DNA of 64,000 nucleotides from Chionis minor (GCA_013398295.1 VZSF01004846.1:434001-498000), one strand, 5' to 3'; numbered from the stretch's first letter, positions 1-12,677 are shown. Notes: generated by a model from the letters alone, not told the origin. Program-made: numbers and translations.

Positions 1-2673
1 AATTATTTGTCACTCTAAAGCACGTAAGGAAAATGGGCAAGACCTCAAGTCACTCACAAAAAGATTCCAACACTCTGTTTTCCGTAACAATTTTACATGC
101 AAGGAAATAATGTCTTCAAGAAGAGAATCAAATCAGCAAACCACACCTTCTAACACAATCCAATTTACTGAGAAAAGATACCAAGTTCATATTCATAGCA
201 TGCCCCAGATTGTACCAGTTCTCATTAATAAAAAAAGGAAGGAAAAAAAGGAGGGGGTGGGGGAAGAAAAAAAAAAAAAGGAGAAAAAAAGAGGGGAAAT
301 GGGGGATTTGGGGGGAGGAAAAGAAAAGCCAAACCAACCACCTCCTTTCCCTAAAACCCTAATACTCTCATAACACACTGAGACTGCTTGCTTGGAGACT
401 GAAGTTCAAAAATATTATTCCCTTAAGTCTAATAAAGAACACATAATCTTCACTCATAGAGCGAACACCTCTTGCACCCTGGGAAGACCAGAAGCTGCAC
501 AATCACAGTTAGCATGTTCCTGAGCCTGAAGTAAAAGCGTTTCAATCAGGGCTGTACCTCACTCCTCACTGGGTTTTAATACCTTGGTTTTTGCAGAACC
601 TAAAACACTTTTAAAGTATTCCTGGTCAACCTGGAGCACCACCAGAGTTGCACTAAATAGATCTGCAAAATAATCTGAAAAAGGCAGTCAGTGTATTCAA
701 GTGTTGGCCGCCATAAGAAAGCATGCTGAAGTGTTAAAATACATATTTTTAATTTGAGAACAAAATGTGCAGGAATAGAACTCATCTTCTTAATTACATA
801 CAGCTGTATTGTAACTGACTGAAGAATTTCATGAGCCATAAACACTGCTAGTTTGTTTAAATCAGAGCAAACAAGTAGAAATACCACAAGCACTATGTTA
901 CTGTATTCTTTCCCCCTAAGATGCCGGACTATGGTTTGAAAAACAAACAAAACTTCTGAAGGACAGGGAATACTGTGCTTGTTCTTAAATATTCAGTCCA
1001 TTAGGAATATGCTTGTGCTGCCATCAAGCCAAACTCCAGGGCTGCACACGCCCAAAAAAAAAAAAATTCACAAAGTTCCAGCATTAATTTATATGCAAAA
1101 ATTTAATCGTGGTAAAAAATAGCTGGTGGGACACCTCCTACCATAGGAACAACATGGCCCATTCCCACCAAAGCTTCACAGTTTTGCTAAAATCTTTCTC
1201 TGGTGTTTTTTGTCTGAGATAACAGGCAGCAGTAGTAGTGTAGCGTGACAGGGCTAAAATGTGGTAAGTTGGTGCCATGTAATGAGTCTTCATAGACAGT
1301 TTTTTACAACCCTTAAAACATATTGTGCAGTTCTCAGGGCAGTGTGTCTGTGCAGTAGCTCTCAGTGCACACTGGCTGTTTCCAAGCTGACAGTGGTCTT
1401 TTGGGCTTAATACAGAAAGATCCATACAGAAAAAAGTTAATGAACTCTACAAGGTGATGACCATTTTCTTCTCACTTCTTATATATATTATTATAATCAT
1501 AACTCAATACTCCCCTAAGATCTTTTCTTACCTAGATTAACCAGCGCACAAAAGAAAAGCAACAGTCCAAACGTCTGGTAACTTGCATTGCTTCTTCCTA
1601 AACCATAACCAACCACCTGCTTCGGTCATCATGAAAATAAAAGCACTGATTTCAAAGTTGCACCTGAAAAGGACATAAGCTCATTTATATTCAGCTACCT
1701 GGTCTCTGTGTTTCATACTTCATCGGAGTTCGGACTGGAGCTGGAGAACCTAGGATGACAGTTTGACAGTCAGACTACTTCTTCTCATTTGCTTTTATTA
1801 AGTAGCCAGTAGATCATTCAAACAAGTCAGAGAACTGAACAATTATCTTAATTTTACAGTGTAATATAAACTTAGTAATAGCAGTATTTCATCTCAGTCC
1901 ACTTTCCTTCTGTAACTTTACTGCTTATAAGTAAGAAAAAGTCTTCTTTTCCACTCCCCTTCCCCACCAATACAATGTACCAAACGCATGAATGCCACAC
2001 AAGCAGAGGATATTCAATCTTTATTTTATTTTCAAGTGCTTGTCATACTGCCTAGTTATTTTAACTATGCGGTATTGTGCATGACAGCCAATCTTTGTTA
2101 CAGATACTTGATAGAAAACTTCTGGTCTAAACATTTAGAGCCTAAACACAGTCCCAGAGACAACTCATAAAGTCATTAAACTGCACCTGCTTTTACATAG
2201 GGTTCTGTATATAATCTTGATCACTCAGCTTTGGAGTGGATTTTTAGACATGCCATAGGTAATTCCACTCCCCCCCTTTAGAATTCCTTTCCCTTGCCCT
2301 CCTCTTCCCTCAAATCCATAGACACAGACACACCACAAGTGCACTTTAATAATGTTCTTGATATTTTCTAAGTCGTAGCATTCAAGATTAAAACAAGATG
2401 ACAGACCAGTACTCATTTACTGGAAAAAGTGAAAGTTTAACTATATATTTGTCCATGTAATTCCTATTTTTGAAGTAAGTTTTCCATAGTCATGGCAAAT
2501 AAACATGTTGTATACATCAATGGTTTTCTCCTCTTTCTGCACAATAGGCAGTTAAAAGATATGTATCAAAGCTGTAAATCAAATCAAAGTTGTAAACATT
2601 TTGCAAACAACTCTGCAATATTAACATAAAGGAGGGGTATGAGAAAACATATTTCTCAATTTCTTATATTAAG
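1..2673. other. Non-coding stretch below the unidentified gene
   Basis: I recognise no gene here. The open frames are short, lack convincing exon borders and overlap on both strands. If the 2674-2802 exon is real, part of this stretch would be its 3' UTR, because that gene is read towards lower coordinates. The only distinctive element is the polypurine tract near 230-328, listed separately. Confidence 0.5.
230..328 (+). repeat. Polypurine tract (A/G-rich low complexity)
   Basis: About 99 bases of almost pure A and G on the plus strand, with only five pyrimidines (T at 258, 300 and 307-309). It contains A runs up to 13 long and G runs up to 6. The open frames across it (Lys/Gly/Glu on plus, Phe/Ser/Pro on minus) are composition artefacts, not genes. 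Confidence 0.85.
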
Positions 2674-2802
2674 TTATCCAGCTTTTTCAGTGAAAAGTAT
2701 CGAAGTCTCTGGCAGCGTGAACAAAAGATGATCTCCAGGTATCTGCAAGTACACTTTTGACACCGTGAAGTAAGATTTTTTGAGTGCTTTATTTTCCATT
2801 TT
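2674..2802 (-). CDS. Candidate last coding exon of the unidentified gene (low confidence)
   Basis: A 42-codon open stretch on the minus strand ends in TAA at 2674-2676. It follows a possible acceptor (polypyrimidine run then ...GGGAG) just above 2802, and would start in phase 0. The translation ends FTLPETSILFTEKAG and has balanced, non-repetitive composition. There is an internal Met at 2797-2799. The phase fits the candidate exon at 6111-6239, which ends in phase 0. No domain is recognised. A chance ORF of this length is quite possible in AT-rich DNA, so this is a prediction to test against RNA. Confidence 0.27.
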   Translation of the reverse strand, partial: KMENKALKKSYFTVSKVYLQIPGDHLLFTLPETSILFTEKAG

Positions 2803-5800
2803 CTCCCAGAAAAAAAATTGTATTTGCAGAGAATTGTACCAGAAGCAATTCAGTACACAGGGCAGTCTGCCTTAACATGGTTGAGGTTTATAAATATGTA
2901 AAAAAAAAAAAATTTAAAAGAGTTAAAATCAAGTTGTAGCTGTTACTATCACTAAAGGTAGCAGTTTGTGGCTGGGGGGGGGCGGGGGGTGGAGAAAGAA
3001 AAGAAAAAAGACGACATTTTGCAAATATTATCATTGCTGCCTGCAAAAGTTTAACAAAGCAATTATGATCTTGAAGACACTCTCCCATTCAGCAACAGCA
3101 GGTTTCCACACTAACATGTAATTCACATCTCCTAGTCACATGGCTTTGTAATGCTATTAATAATGTATGTTTTATTTCTTAAGCATGTCAAAACCAAAAT
3201 ATAACAGTATCTTCCCTTAAAGCATATCAGACTGCTCAATGAGCTGAAAATCCGCTGGACTACCAGGCTCAGAGGGCAATGACCAACAGCCCAGCTTCTT
3301 GGTGTTCAGTAAGCAGCAGAGTACCCCAAAGACTGATTCCAAGGAACACAGCGGATAGAACACATAATCAACAACCTGGCTGAGGATACATAGAACACAC
3401 TCAGCAAATTCACAGACAATAGTAGTTTAGGGGATACAACCGATGTCACAGCTCCAATTGAGCAGGACCTTGGGAACATTAAGGATTAAAGAAACCTTAA
3501 GAAACAGAGTAAGAAGTGTAGAGTTCTGCAGCTGAAATAATCCCGTGCACAAGTACAGGCCGAGGCCTGGCTGACTGGGGCTGCTGCACTGTCAGAAAAG
3601 AACCTCAGTGTTATGATGAATGCTAAGCTAAATATTGGCCAAAAGCACATTTCCCATAAACTAGGCAAGCTCCACACTGAGATACTGGCACAGGTATCCT
3701 CCATTATTTGGGACTTGTGAGGCTGTCTTGTTCCATCCTTTTCCAGTTTAAGTGGGATGGAGAGAAACCAGAGGGGGTCCTGTGGAAGGGCTACTAAGAC
3801 AAACAATCCAGGGCAACTAACTTATGAGATCAGGTTTGGGAGCTGGACTTGTTTAGTTTGGTAAAGTGGAGGCTAAGAGGAGACCTACTAGCATTGATAC
3901 CTCAACAGCAGCTACAAAGGAAGAGTCAAACCCTTTGGGGACGTGACAACAGCATACCAAGTAGCAGCCAGAAATAGTTGCTTAAGATGCACAGATTAGA
4001 TGTTAGGATAAAATTCTTCTTTAAGACAGAGGCACAACTACAGACTGATTAAACACAGGCAGCAGACACTCTGCCCCTGGAGATATTCAAAGCTTCAGTA
4101 AGCAAGTGATGATCGAGCACTGGCTCGATCCTGCTTCAATCAGGAAGTAGTTCAGAAATCACCTAATCAGTCTCAGGAAATCCCTTCCAACTAGGGATTT
4201 TATTTAGTAAGGAATAATTTCGAGATACTAGTTATCTACATGAACGAAAAAATCCCCTTCAATATTCAATAACAGGGTCCTGAACATGTTTCTTTGTTCT
4301 CCACCTTTCATATCTATACATGTATTTGTAATACATACACATTCCTAATGACTGCCAGAAATAAAACAGCTATGTTTCAAAACTTAAGGACCATTTCAGA
4401 CATTGTCAAATCAGTTACTCAGTGGCAACAAAGAGGTACTGGACTCAGTGCTGCAGATTCACTTTTGAACACAACAGGTGAAGTGCACAAAAACTATTTC
4501 ATTGTATGGGGGAACTCCCCAAGAGAGAGGTGGAAAGGGAGTTGGAATACTGTTCAATTTTTCTACTTCTATTACGATTTATGAAATATGTTCTCTTCTA
4601 GTCTGTGACTCAGAAAAGAGCTTCCAGGTTTCCTTTCTTTAAAAACATAGCAGTAGTTTTACACCCCAAAACCTTATGCATCCTAATCAATGCCTGACAG
4701 ACACTGAGCATGAAGGAACATGTTAAAATAAGCAAAATAATCTTATATCATAAAGCTGAAGTGCTGATCAACATACTGATAAGGTTGTCATTGGTGAACC
4801 CAAGGCAGAATACATGACATTTGTGCTTTCACTGGAGGAAGAACTTGTAGTCAGCGCTGTTCAATAAATGCAGCTTATCTTCAGATCTGATTCCTCCCAT
4901 TGACTCCACGCTTTACGCAATGACCATACTGAAGCTTTCTTTACTCATAGCGCTACTTAAAGGTTTTAGATTGAAGAATGCAGACACAGGGTGCTAGATC
5001 CAGCAAAGAAACACCAACAACCTTCTCATCACGCTTTTCGATACTTGTCATTTGTATTGTTGAAAGAGAAGTACTACAAGCTAACTCTGCATCTTCCTGC
5101 ATTGCAAGAAAAATTCCACAGGCTGTGCAAAAAAATTCCACTAATCCACTCTGTGCTAAATTAGTTTCACCAATAAAGCTAGACAGCCCAGCAATGGCTT
5201 TAGTAGGGCTCATGCTCTATACTATGCCTTCCACCTGAGCTGCCTCATTTTAGTAGTAAACCACTGCATTTTGCTATTGCCCAGGGAATATTTGCCTAAC
5301 ACGTAACTGGCATTCCCCCCCATCATTTAATGCCTCTTGCTCAAAGCAAAGAGTTTTCCAAACTTCCATCTGCTTTGGCCAAAAGGTCCCAGGAAACAGA
5401 GCAATGTTCAGTTTCCTCCCCTCCTTATTCCTGAACATAAATGTGCAACTGCCTTAACAAGAACTGAAAGAAGTCCTCCATCTGTCCAATTATATTATTG
5501 TACAAAGAAATCCCATAACTGAAAAATATATACTTAACTGAGATTAAATTTAACACCAAGTCCTAGAACTTCACTATCTTCTCGTCCCACATACTCTATT
5601 AAGATGCTCTCCTCTGAACTGCTGGATAGCAGGCAAAAAGCCACCCCAGCTATGCAGTTCTGTCATTACCAAGAAAAAAAACCCAGAAAAAAACTTGCTC
5701 ATACTTTTGCCATATGGAAACTTGCATGGTATCCAGATGTCTTTCTTATAGAAAGCAGTACTCCTCCAAACACAATTATCTGGAAACAGATGCATTTCCC

Positions 5801-6110
5801 GACTTAAACAAGTTCAAAGCCAACAAGATTGTACAGTTAAACAGTCAGGTTGCTCGCGCTCATCACTTCTGGATTATGAACGGTCACTTTGAATGTGTTC
5901 AGAGAGGATACTGTACGTAACATGTCCCATTTGAAAACACTCAGAATCCAAATCATTTGTCTTTTTTAATTTTGTTTTACAAATGACAGCAGCATTAGTG
6001 CTGCTCTCCCTACTGGCAAAGGAACTTGTCTTTACTTCTGAGGTACAGAAGAAATTGCAGATGTTGGTATAAAACACTTTAAATGTGTCAAACCTCATCC
6101 TCTGAAGTAC
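2803..6110. other. Intronic or intergenic stretch with an old CR1 copy
   Basis: If the exons at 2.7 and 6.2 kb are real this is an intron; otherwise it is intergenic. It contains the CR1 fragment at about 3220-4200. It also has an 86-codon frame open on both strands at 4953-5238 that I did not accept as a gene. Nothing else is recognised. Confidence 0.5.
3220..4200 (+). mobile_element. Degraded CR1 LINE, 3' part
   Basis: The plus strand reads like the end of CR1 ORF2 and its 3' UTR. It has a 'gtagagttctgcagctg' segment near 3515, a 'ggaggctaagaggagacc' segment near 3870 and a 'ctctgcccctggagatatt' segment near 4070, and finishes with 'cccttccaactaggga' near 4180. These are the recurring landmarks of bird CR1 copies. 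All reading frames are broken, so this is an old, inactive 5'-truncated insertion. Boundaries are approximate. Confidence 0.75.
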
Positions 6111-6239
6111 CTGTTCTTCTTTAGACAGTGTACATTTCAGATACTTGTCAGCTTTCGGCCCAAGGGATTTCCAAGAAAATTCATCCTTCATTTTGACAAC
6201 ATCCATATATTTTTGTTCCTGGCTCTTTGAACTCCAGCT
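6111..6239 (-). CDS. Candidate internal exon of the unidentified gene (low confidence)
   Basis: A 43-codon open block on the minus strand lies between a CAG acceptor (just above 6239) and a CAG|GTACTT donor (6110-6109), phase 0 at both ends. The peptide is charged and soluble-looking, for example DEFSWKSLGPKADKYLKC. The upstream exon at 7769-8039 would need a weak donor (ACG|GTTTGG) to join it. The surrounding frame stays open past the donor, so the border is uncertain. No family is recognised. Confidence 0.25.
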
Positions 6240-7768
6240 CTGTGAACATGCTGCCACATTTCACTCTCGCTGGAGTATCTGATAACATGAACATTAGAAC
6301 AAGACTAGAGATCCAGCAGCAATAACAGGAACATCTCATAAATTTATATCCTGAAATAATACTAGACATACTTTACATAGTGCACCTGATTTAAGAATAT
6401 TCAGACCTTCCATGCTCATTCACAAGATTCCACTACTTAATTCCATGAAGGCAGGATAATTTTTGTTCATGCTTACTATACATGTCTGCAAACTGCAGAA
6501 AAAATTACCAACCATTTAAATGAAAAAGCAAAGGCCAAGCAAATTCAGAATTTATTCTTGTATCTCAGTGACAGAGTAAAGTGAGTTTCCTAGATCTGCT
6601 GGCTCTTGAGGGAGAATTATTTGTATAGTTGGTAATATGGCTGTGGGAGAGTTTCAAGAAGTTCTTCATATATATTGAGTATATAATTCTGCATTGCAGT
6701 CTGCAAAATGAAACTTGAATTGCCACCTTTGAAAAGTTGCTCAGGTGGAAAGCTTTTCTACCTGTAAAAAAAAACCCCACACAACTAAAACATACGAATA
6801 AACTTAATCAGGCCAAATTTCTGGACAAATAAACCCTAACAGTGGCTTGCAAATTGGCCTCCCGCGTCTGGATCTTCAGTGAAGCAGAATTCAATATAGA
6901 TAAAGTAAAATTAAGGAGACATCAGTCGTATGAATAATCATTTAATATTAGAATTAAAAGTTGTTGATTGCTTCAAAATTATTACTGAGGCACAGAACCT
7001 TCTGGATTAAAGCACATCTTCCACTGCTTCTGACATGTGATGGTACCTTGTGATGCTGGGACTCCTCCAGAAATTAGAACCAACTTGTTTACCGAAGTTT
7101 CACATCTAGATTCTTCACTTCAGTAATCAGACATTTTAACTTATCTCTTCTCATTCTGTAAGATACATCACAGTTGAAAGATCCTAATTTATAACATTTA
7201 CAGAGATGCGATGCTTCCAACGAGCATACATTCTTAACCTGAATTATCCCTGGAATGCTGAGTTTGTAGCATATTAAGCAGTACTGTTTTCTAAAGTCTT
7301 TGCAACAGGCTCCTGTATTCCACCACTCTTCTTACACTTTGCTGTCACACATTCTGTCCTCTTATTCAACTCTCACCTTCTGTCCCATGCATCCATTACA
7401 TTACTCCTCCAAAACAAGATTTTATGGTCTTGAAGCAAGAACCTCTTCAGTTAATAAGTATTACCTTTTAATGACTGTTTCTGATGAGAAATACAAATAA
7501 ATCTCTAGAAATTGTCCTCCACTAAAAACACTAAGCCAAACAAATCCATTGTTGTTGCAGAAGTATAAATGCAATTTTGGACTGCTCAAATACACAGGAT
7601 TTTGAGGACACCGATATGCTTTCAGAACTTTCGCAGAAATTCCCTCAAGGAGCTTCATTACTAGTATTTCTAGAAAGAGAAGATCTGCCCACAGTACTCA
7701 TGTCTGCTGAGGCAAAACGTCTCAGAAATGTTCACAATTGAATCGTGTCTTGCATTGATATTCTCTTG
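6240..7768 (-). other. Probable 3' UTR or intron of the unidentified gene
   Basis: This follows the TGA that ends the 7769-8039 block on the minus strand. If that TGA is the true stop, the stretch is 3' UTR: there is a minus-strand AATAAA (plus-strand tttatt at 6551-6556) about 1.2 kb downstream. If splicing continues to 6111-6239 it is an intron. No other gene is seen. Confidence 0.4.
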
Positions 7769-8039
7769 TCAACACCAAACCGTGAGAATGAAGCCCAGTC
7801 TCCTAGAAAATGGACTCTGACTAGTGCTTTTCTTAATCTTTCTCTTGTGTTGATTCTTCAGGGTCCAGTAAGTGGTGAGCTCAGCCTGCAGCACTTCCCT
7901 TAGTAAAGGACTGACATCATCACTCTTCTCTGTGCAGATGTGTATTTTCAGGAACCCTTGGTCAACTTGGTTCAAAAAGGCCGAGATGTTCAAAAGGTAC
8001 TGGGGAACAGATGACAAAGCCAGAATATAAGCCTTGTTT
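7769..8039 (-). CDS. Candidate exon, possibly terminal, of the unidentified gene
   Basis: Minus-strand exon after a good acceptor (pyrimidine-rich ...TGTTCTCCTAAG|AAACAAGG, AG at 8041-8040). It starts with the third base of a codon, matching the phase-2 donor at 8804. About 89 codons stay open to TGA at 7769. The translation looks helical and hydrophobic-charged (SSVPQYLLNISAFLNQVDQG near the start). A basic stretch follows (KNQHKRKIKK). Of the downstream exons this one looks most like protein. I recognise no domain. The last 10-25 residues could be read-through if a weak donor (ACG|GTTTGG) is used instead. Confidence 0.5.
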
Positions 8040-8803
8040 CTTAGGAGAACAGGCTAAGAAGGTAAAGTAGAAGTGAAAGGCTTATTTCTTGTGGTGACTG
8101 ACTGTATAATCATTTCGGTTTTGAAACTTCTCATTGGTTTTTATCAGTATTCCTATACCTGCCAACGTTCTCTGCTTCCTGTACTTTAAAAATCTTCTAC
8201 ATCACCATCAGTGGCTTTACAACAAGATTTCCATTTCCCCTGTGAGCTAGTTATATCCCACATTTTCAACCTTTCACCACAACTCTTATTTTCATTGACC
8301 TGGATTCACGTTCCCATTTTCTGGGGGAAAATACAACCCAGCAACCAAGTTTACCTTAATAGGTCTTTACTACTCCAAGTTCACCACAATAAAGAGACGC
8401 AGAACATTCCTGTGATGCAGCTGGGCCACACCAGCACTGTTAGAGCTGCATCTGCCTGAAGCTCAGCAGTGAGTGCATAAAGCTGACAGACAAGTGGGAG
8501 ACAGTTTAGCGTGGGAAGGTAAGAAACTAAAATACTGACTATCCATCCCTCTACTAGACAGATATACCAATATTCAAACATGGAAAGGCCTAATTAAGGT
8601 TTCAAGCTCTAAAATATTTCTTTGCTCAGCAGTTCACTAGATAGAAATCTCAGAAGAACATTCAGCATATAAAGAGAAACACAGTTATAGACACATAAAT
8701 CTGGCAAATATAAATACCTGAACTACTAGAAAAGCAACAAACATTAAAATCCCCAAGCAATACCTATCCTAAGAGGCCGGAAAGAAAAAAGTGTTATACT
8801 TAC

Positions 8804-8927
8804 AATAGACAGTCTTGGGTCTCAGGGCTTTCTCTTTCTTTAATTACGAAGATGCAAGTCATCCCAAAATAAAGTAAGAAAAAGAAATTAATGTGCTGCA
8901 CCATTTGAAGGAAAAACCCTGTACTTC
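8804..8927 (-). CDS. Candidate internal exon of the unidentified gene
   Basis: A 124-nt minus-strand block between acceptor CTTCTCAG (AG at 8929-8928) and donor CTATT|GTAAGTAT (GT at 8803-8802), a near-consensus donor. It encodes 40 complete codons. The peptide has a hydrophobic core (INFFFLLYFGMTCIFVI) followed by a polar tail (KERESPETQD), so it could be a membrane or buried segment. It is entered in phase 1 and left in phase 2, matching the exons at 10111-10278 and 7769-8039. No family is recognised. Part of the hydrophobic segment is translated T-rich tract, which lowers confidence. Confidence 0.4.
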
Positions 8928-10110
8928 CTGAGAAGTCTTGGCAGATGAATTACATTACAGACTGAAGTTTCCATTATGAAATAGGAAAAATTAGAGCCTT
9001 TATGATTTTCTGCAAAAGCTGGAAGCACTGACAAAGGTGTACTTACAGTTAATAAAAGGTTGATTTCAAGAAAGCCCTGTTATTAACAAAGTTTTAAGAG
9101 GTGATTACAGCTTGAAACACATCATCTCAAGCATGCCAGACAAAACCTTAAATTTTGCATGATTACAGCTCCCAAGTTTTCAAGAGTTGTAGTTCCGACA
9201 AAAAAGAAAAAGAAAACTCGGCCCAAATGGAAAAAACAAACTTAAAAAGCAGCCCTCCCACCATTTTGAGTGGAAAGTTCATTCATATCATGAAGAACAG
9301 GAAAAGTGCCTTTCATCAGCTGAATCCAGAACAGATTGATTTTTGGCAGAATTTAAGGAAAAGAGAAACTTAAATTCTCATTTCAGAACATGGCTAAAAC
9401 AATCCTGAGTAATTTTGAGAACTTTTTGGCAAATAAGCATGAACACCATTTACAAGAATGAAAAAATAAGCATGATCATTCTACCAGTAAGGCAGCTGTC
9501 CGCCCAGAGCAGTCCATGGAGTCGAGTGCTGTATTTTCAGCATTTAGTGGCATGGAAGAGAGGCTGCACATCGATGTGACAATTCAGTAGTAAGCAAGAC
9601 TGACAAAATAGCTAATCGTTTAAGAAGCCAAATAGCTGTTCTTTCATGGCAGGTATAAAAAAGGAAGTTACCTAAGTCCCACTATCGCCACAGATAGTGC
9701 ATGGTGTTATACAACCTCAGCAGGATCGTATAAGCTTAGAATATAGACATGGTCTCCTCTGTAGTTAAGCTGCTGCAAGTGTTTTCATTACTCGTCATTC
9801 TACAGAGTTTTACAAGAACAGCTGCTAATAGCTGATTTTTCAGACAAGTAAAGAAAACATTAGCAACTGTGAGCTGCTGCTGAAAGAGAATTTTTTCCTG
9901 ACCATTTTCAGACAATCAACTTTGACTGAAATTGGATTACTCCCGTTGTTAATATTGGAAATGGAGTTCCACAACTGAAGCTAACGGGTCCGTTTTACTT
10001 GTGACCCCTTCTTGCAGTTTCCTTTTTAAAAAAAAAAAGGCAAGAAGCAAAAAACCCAAAGCTACAACAGGAATGAAGATTCTCACACATTAGGTAAGAA
10101 ACTTACTCAC

Positions 10111-10278
10111 TGTCCTGGGTCAAGTCTTGCAAGCGAGTTGCAACAGCTGTTTCTGAGCTAAGACTATGAAAAGTTAGGATAACTTTTAACAAAGCGTCTA
10201 ACTTTAAGAAGCCAAAACTCAAAAACTGCTGTTTTTTAGGATCAAACCTCCCACACAGACAGTAATCTTTAAGAGCTA
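10111..10278 (-). CDS. Candidate internal exon of the unidentified gene
   Basis: A 168-nt minus-strand exon. The acceptor is a tandem CAG-TAG, so the exon could begin at 10278 or, three bases shorter, at 10275, both in frame. At the other end two donors overlap (GTGAGTAAGT): using GTGAGT ends the exon at 10111 in phase 1, which fits the next exon; using GTAAGT ends it at 10107 in phase 2. The translation (CGRFDPKKQQFLSFGFLKL, then a Leu/Ser/Thr-rich helical stretch) looks like ordinary protein. No domain is identified. Confidence 0.5.
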
Positions 10279-11029
10279 CTGCATAAATATGCTTTCCACA
10301 CAATTCAAGTTCATAGCTTATCTAACAAGAGTTTCATATAGTTAAGCATATTAACATAATTTAGTTGTTCCTAAATATATACACTCTTGAAATCATATCA
10401 GCTAGACATTAGCAGCCCATGCACAGAAATTCTATTTATTTTAACTCTTCAGCCTCATACTAAGCAAATCAATGTTTTTTTCACAAAAGAAAAACTTTAC
10501 AGTTTAAGCCTCTTTGGGTCATGAAGATAAGCTGCAGAACATAACAGCATACTTCTTGAGACCAAACATAAACAAGACAACAGCAAGGCAAGTTTCCTGT
10601 AACTGAAACCTAGCTATGTTAAAATTCCAAGTACCAACACAAAAATGTCCAATTAGAATGCTTTTCCAGCACTGTTGATTTTAATGCCATACAAAAGGAC
10701 AGAAAAGTTGCCCATACATCAGGTATTTTCAGCCACAGGCTCTGCTGAACGGCAATCGTGGGCAGGAGGTATAGCAGAAGTGAGAATACTGAAATGGCAA
10801 AGACAAAAAACAACTCTCTTCCCAGATCTGAACATTCCTTGTTTCTAATGAGGTTGCAGAGTCCTGAAAGCAGACTCCTTTTGGAACACGACAGTATTTC
10901 TACCCTATCTATCCCCAGTTATGAAGGGAAGGCAAGGAACCTCGAATCCTTGATGGAACCAGAACAATCTTAATCTGTGCTCCAAATACAGTTCACAGAA
11001 GAGGCGACACTGTTCTGCTGGTGCCATAC

Positions 11030-11093
11030 CTTCAAAGGGCTGTTTAAAACACGTGGAAAAGATGATACACTCCAGGATTTCCTCTCTAGCAAA
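11030..11093 (-). CDS. Candidate internal exon of the unidentified gene
   Basis: A 64-nt minus-strand exon after the acceptor TTTATTGCTCAG (AG at 11095-11094), ending at the donor GAAG|GTATGG (GT at 11029-11028). It is entered in phase 0 and left in phase 1, consistent with neighbours on both sides. It encodes 21 residues ending CIIFSTCFKQPFE, with two cysteines. The frame stays open beyond the donor for another roughly 45 codons, so an extended form cannot be excluded. Confidence 0.45.
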
Positions 11094-12231
11094 CTGAGCA
11101 ATAAAGCTAATGCGTATTAGCAAAACCAGAGTAAAATATGACATCCCACCATATTCCACGTATAGGCACTGCAGGTATATTTTATGTGGGGGCTGCTCCT
11201 TCAAAAGGCCTAGCTTTTTACTCAGCTGTCAAAAAAACCCACAAACCAAAACCAAACCTATCTTTCATGCAGTATATCCCCTGTTGCTCTTGTACACTGG
11301 GTTCAGTGAAAAGCATTAATGAACATACATACTGTTTTCTAACCATTTTACCATAAGGGCTAAAAGTAACATTCAATTGTTTTTCCAAGTATATAATACA
11401 AGCAAATTCCAATTTCCAAAGAGCTAAGAACTCTATGCACGTGCATGAATGCTATTTTGTCCAAGTCATTTTCCACCCCCACTCCCCCATCAACACCTAT
11501 TCAGTAACAAAACTGGTCAATACGAAAAAGGTCGTAAGGCACCCAAAAGCACAAAATATAAACAGCCTTGTCATCCCAACCCCGCCATCTTTTGTCCATC
11601 AGTACTTTCTACGGCGGGTTGGCTTCATGAATTATCAGCACTAGAAAAAAAAAATCAGATGTGTATTCTGCTTATTACTCAAGCTTCATTTCAATGACGC
11701 CAAAGCAGCATAGCCACAAACACTAAAGTCAGCAAGAAATACAAACTCTTGTCACAACACAAGCAACTTTCAGGTAAAGAAACTAAGTGAACTCTAAAGA
11801 GCTACACCATATAAAATTAAAATATTACTCAATATTTTGTAAATTAAGCATTCAAAGACTTGAGAATCTCTATGTTTAAGTTTCATATATCATAGAATGC
11901 AAGTAGCAACCATTTTATCTAACTAGATAATTGATCATGTTACTTGAATAAAGCAACTAGACTTGCTTAGCAAAAAATACTCACACGAATTTTGAAGCAG
12001 AAATGGAAAAGACTTCAAATAAAACCTAATCTAGTAACAAACTAGGAAGAAAGTCATTGCACCAACTAATAATCTGCTTGAAATATGTCAAAAATCTATT
12101 TTATGATGCAATATGCTAGTCTATTTCTCTCCCTTGAAATCAATCACACATCAGTCCAGTGGGATACAGAACATTAAGCCTGCAGGTACACAAATAAATA
12201 AAGAAAACAAATGAAACAACTCAGGACTCAC

Positions 12232-12272
12232 TTTCTTGTAGGAAAACAGACTCAGCTTAATGCACCAGTTTA
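12232..12272 (-). CDS. Candidate short exon of the unidentified gene
   Basis: A 41-nt minus-strand block from acceptor GGCCAG (AG at 12274-12273) to donor AAGAAA|GTGAGT. It encodes 13 codons (NWCIKLSLFSYKK), with phase 1 in and phase 0 out. It is included because it bridges the phase between the flanking candidates. On its own it is weak: short, a poor polypyrimidine tract, and a stop not far upstream. Confidence 0.3.
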
Positions 12273-12677
12273 CTGGCCTCCAACACAGTCAAAGGAATTC
12301 CATGAGGCTTTAGGTAAAGACTTAATTTTCTTTTAGTTTGGGAAGTAAAATGTAAGACTTCTGTCCAACTTATAACAAATCTGGGCAGGCTGCCTAAACT
12401 GCCAGGAAGAGATGGTTATTATTTACATTTTCCCCTCTGGCTGCAAATGATTCGGGCACTGTAAGTTCAAACATCCAGGCTGACACTCAGTACAGGAAAA
12501 ACACCCTAAAAATCTCTTAACTCATCAAAAGCAATACTGCTTGAGTCTGAGAAGAGTAGCACGTATAAATTAATTTCCTCAAAAAAAAAAAAAGATGTCT
12601 TAATTCTTTGATTATACACAAGTCAGTAATAAAAGCCTCTCTAGTTTTATGGAAGCGATGCATTTGATACAATTTAC

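Noticed and set aside
4953..5238. 86-codon frames open on both strands over the same bases
   Set aside because: The minus reading (EFFCTACGIFLAMQ...) looked briefly like a second zinc-finger start, but the matching histidines are missing. The mirrored plus frame and the absence of a good upstream acceptor in frame made me leave it out.
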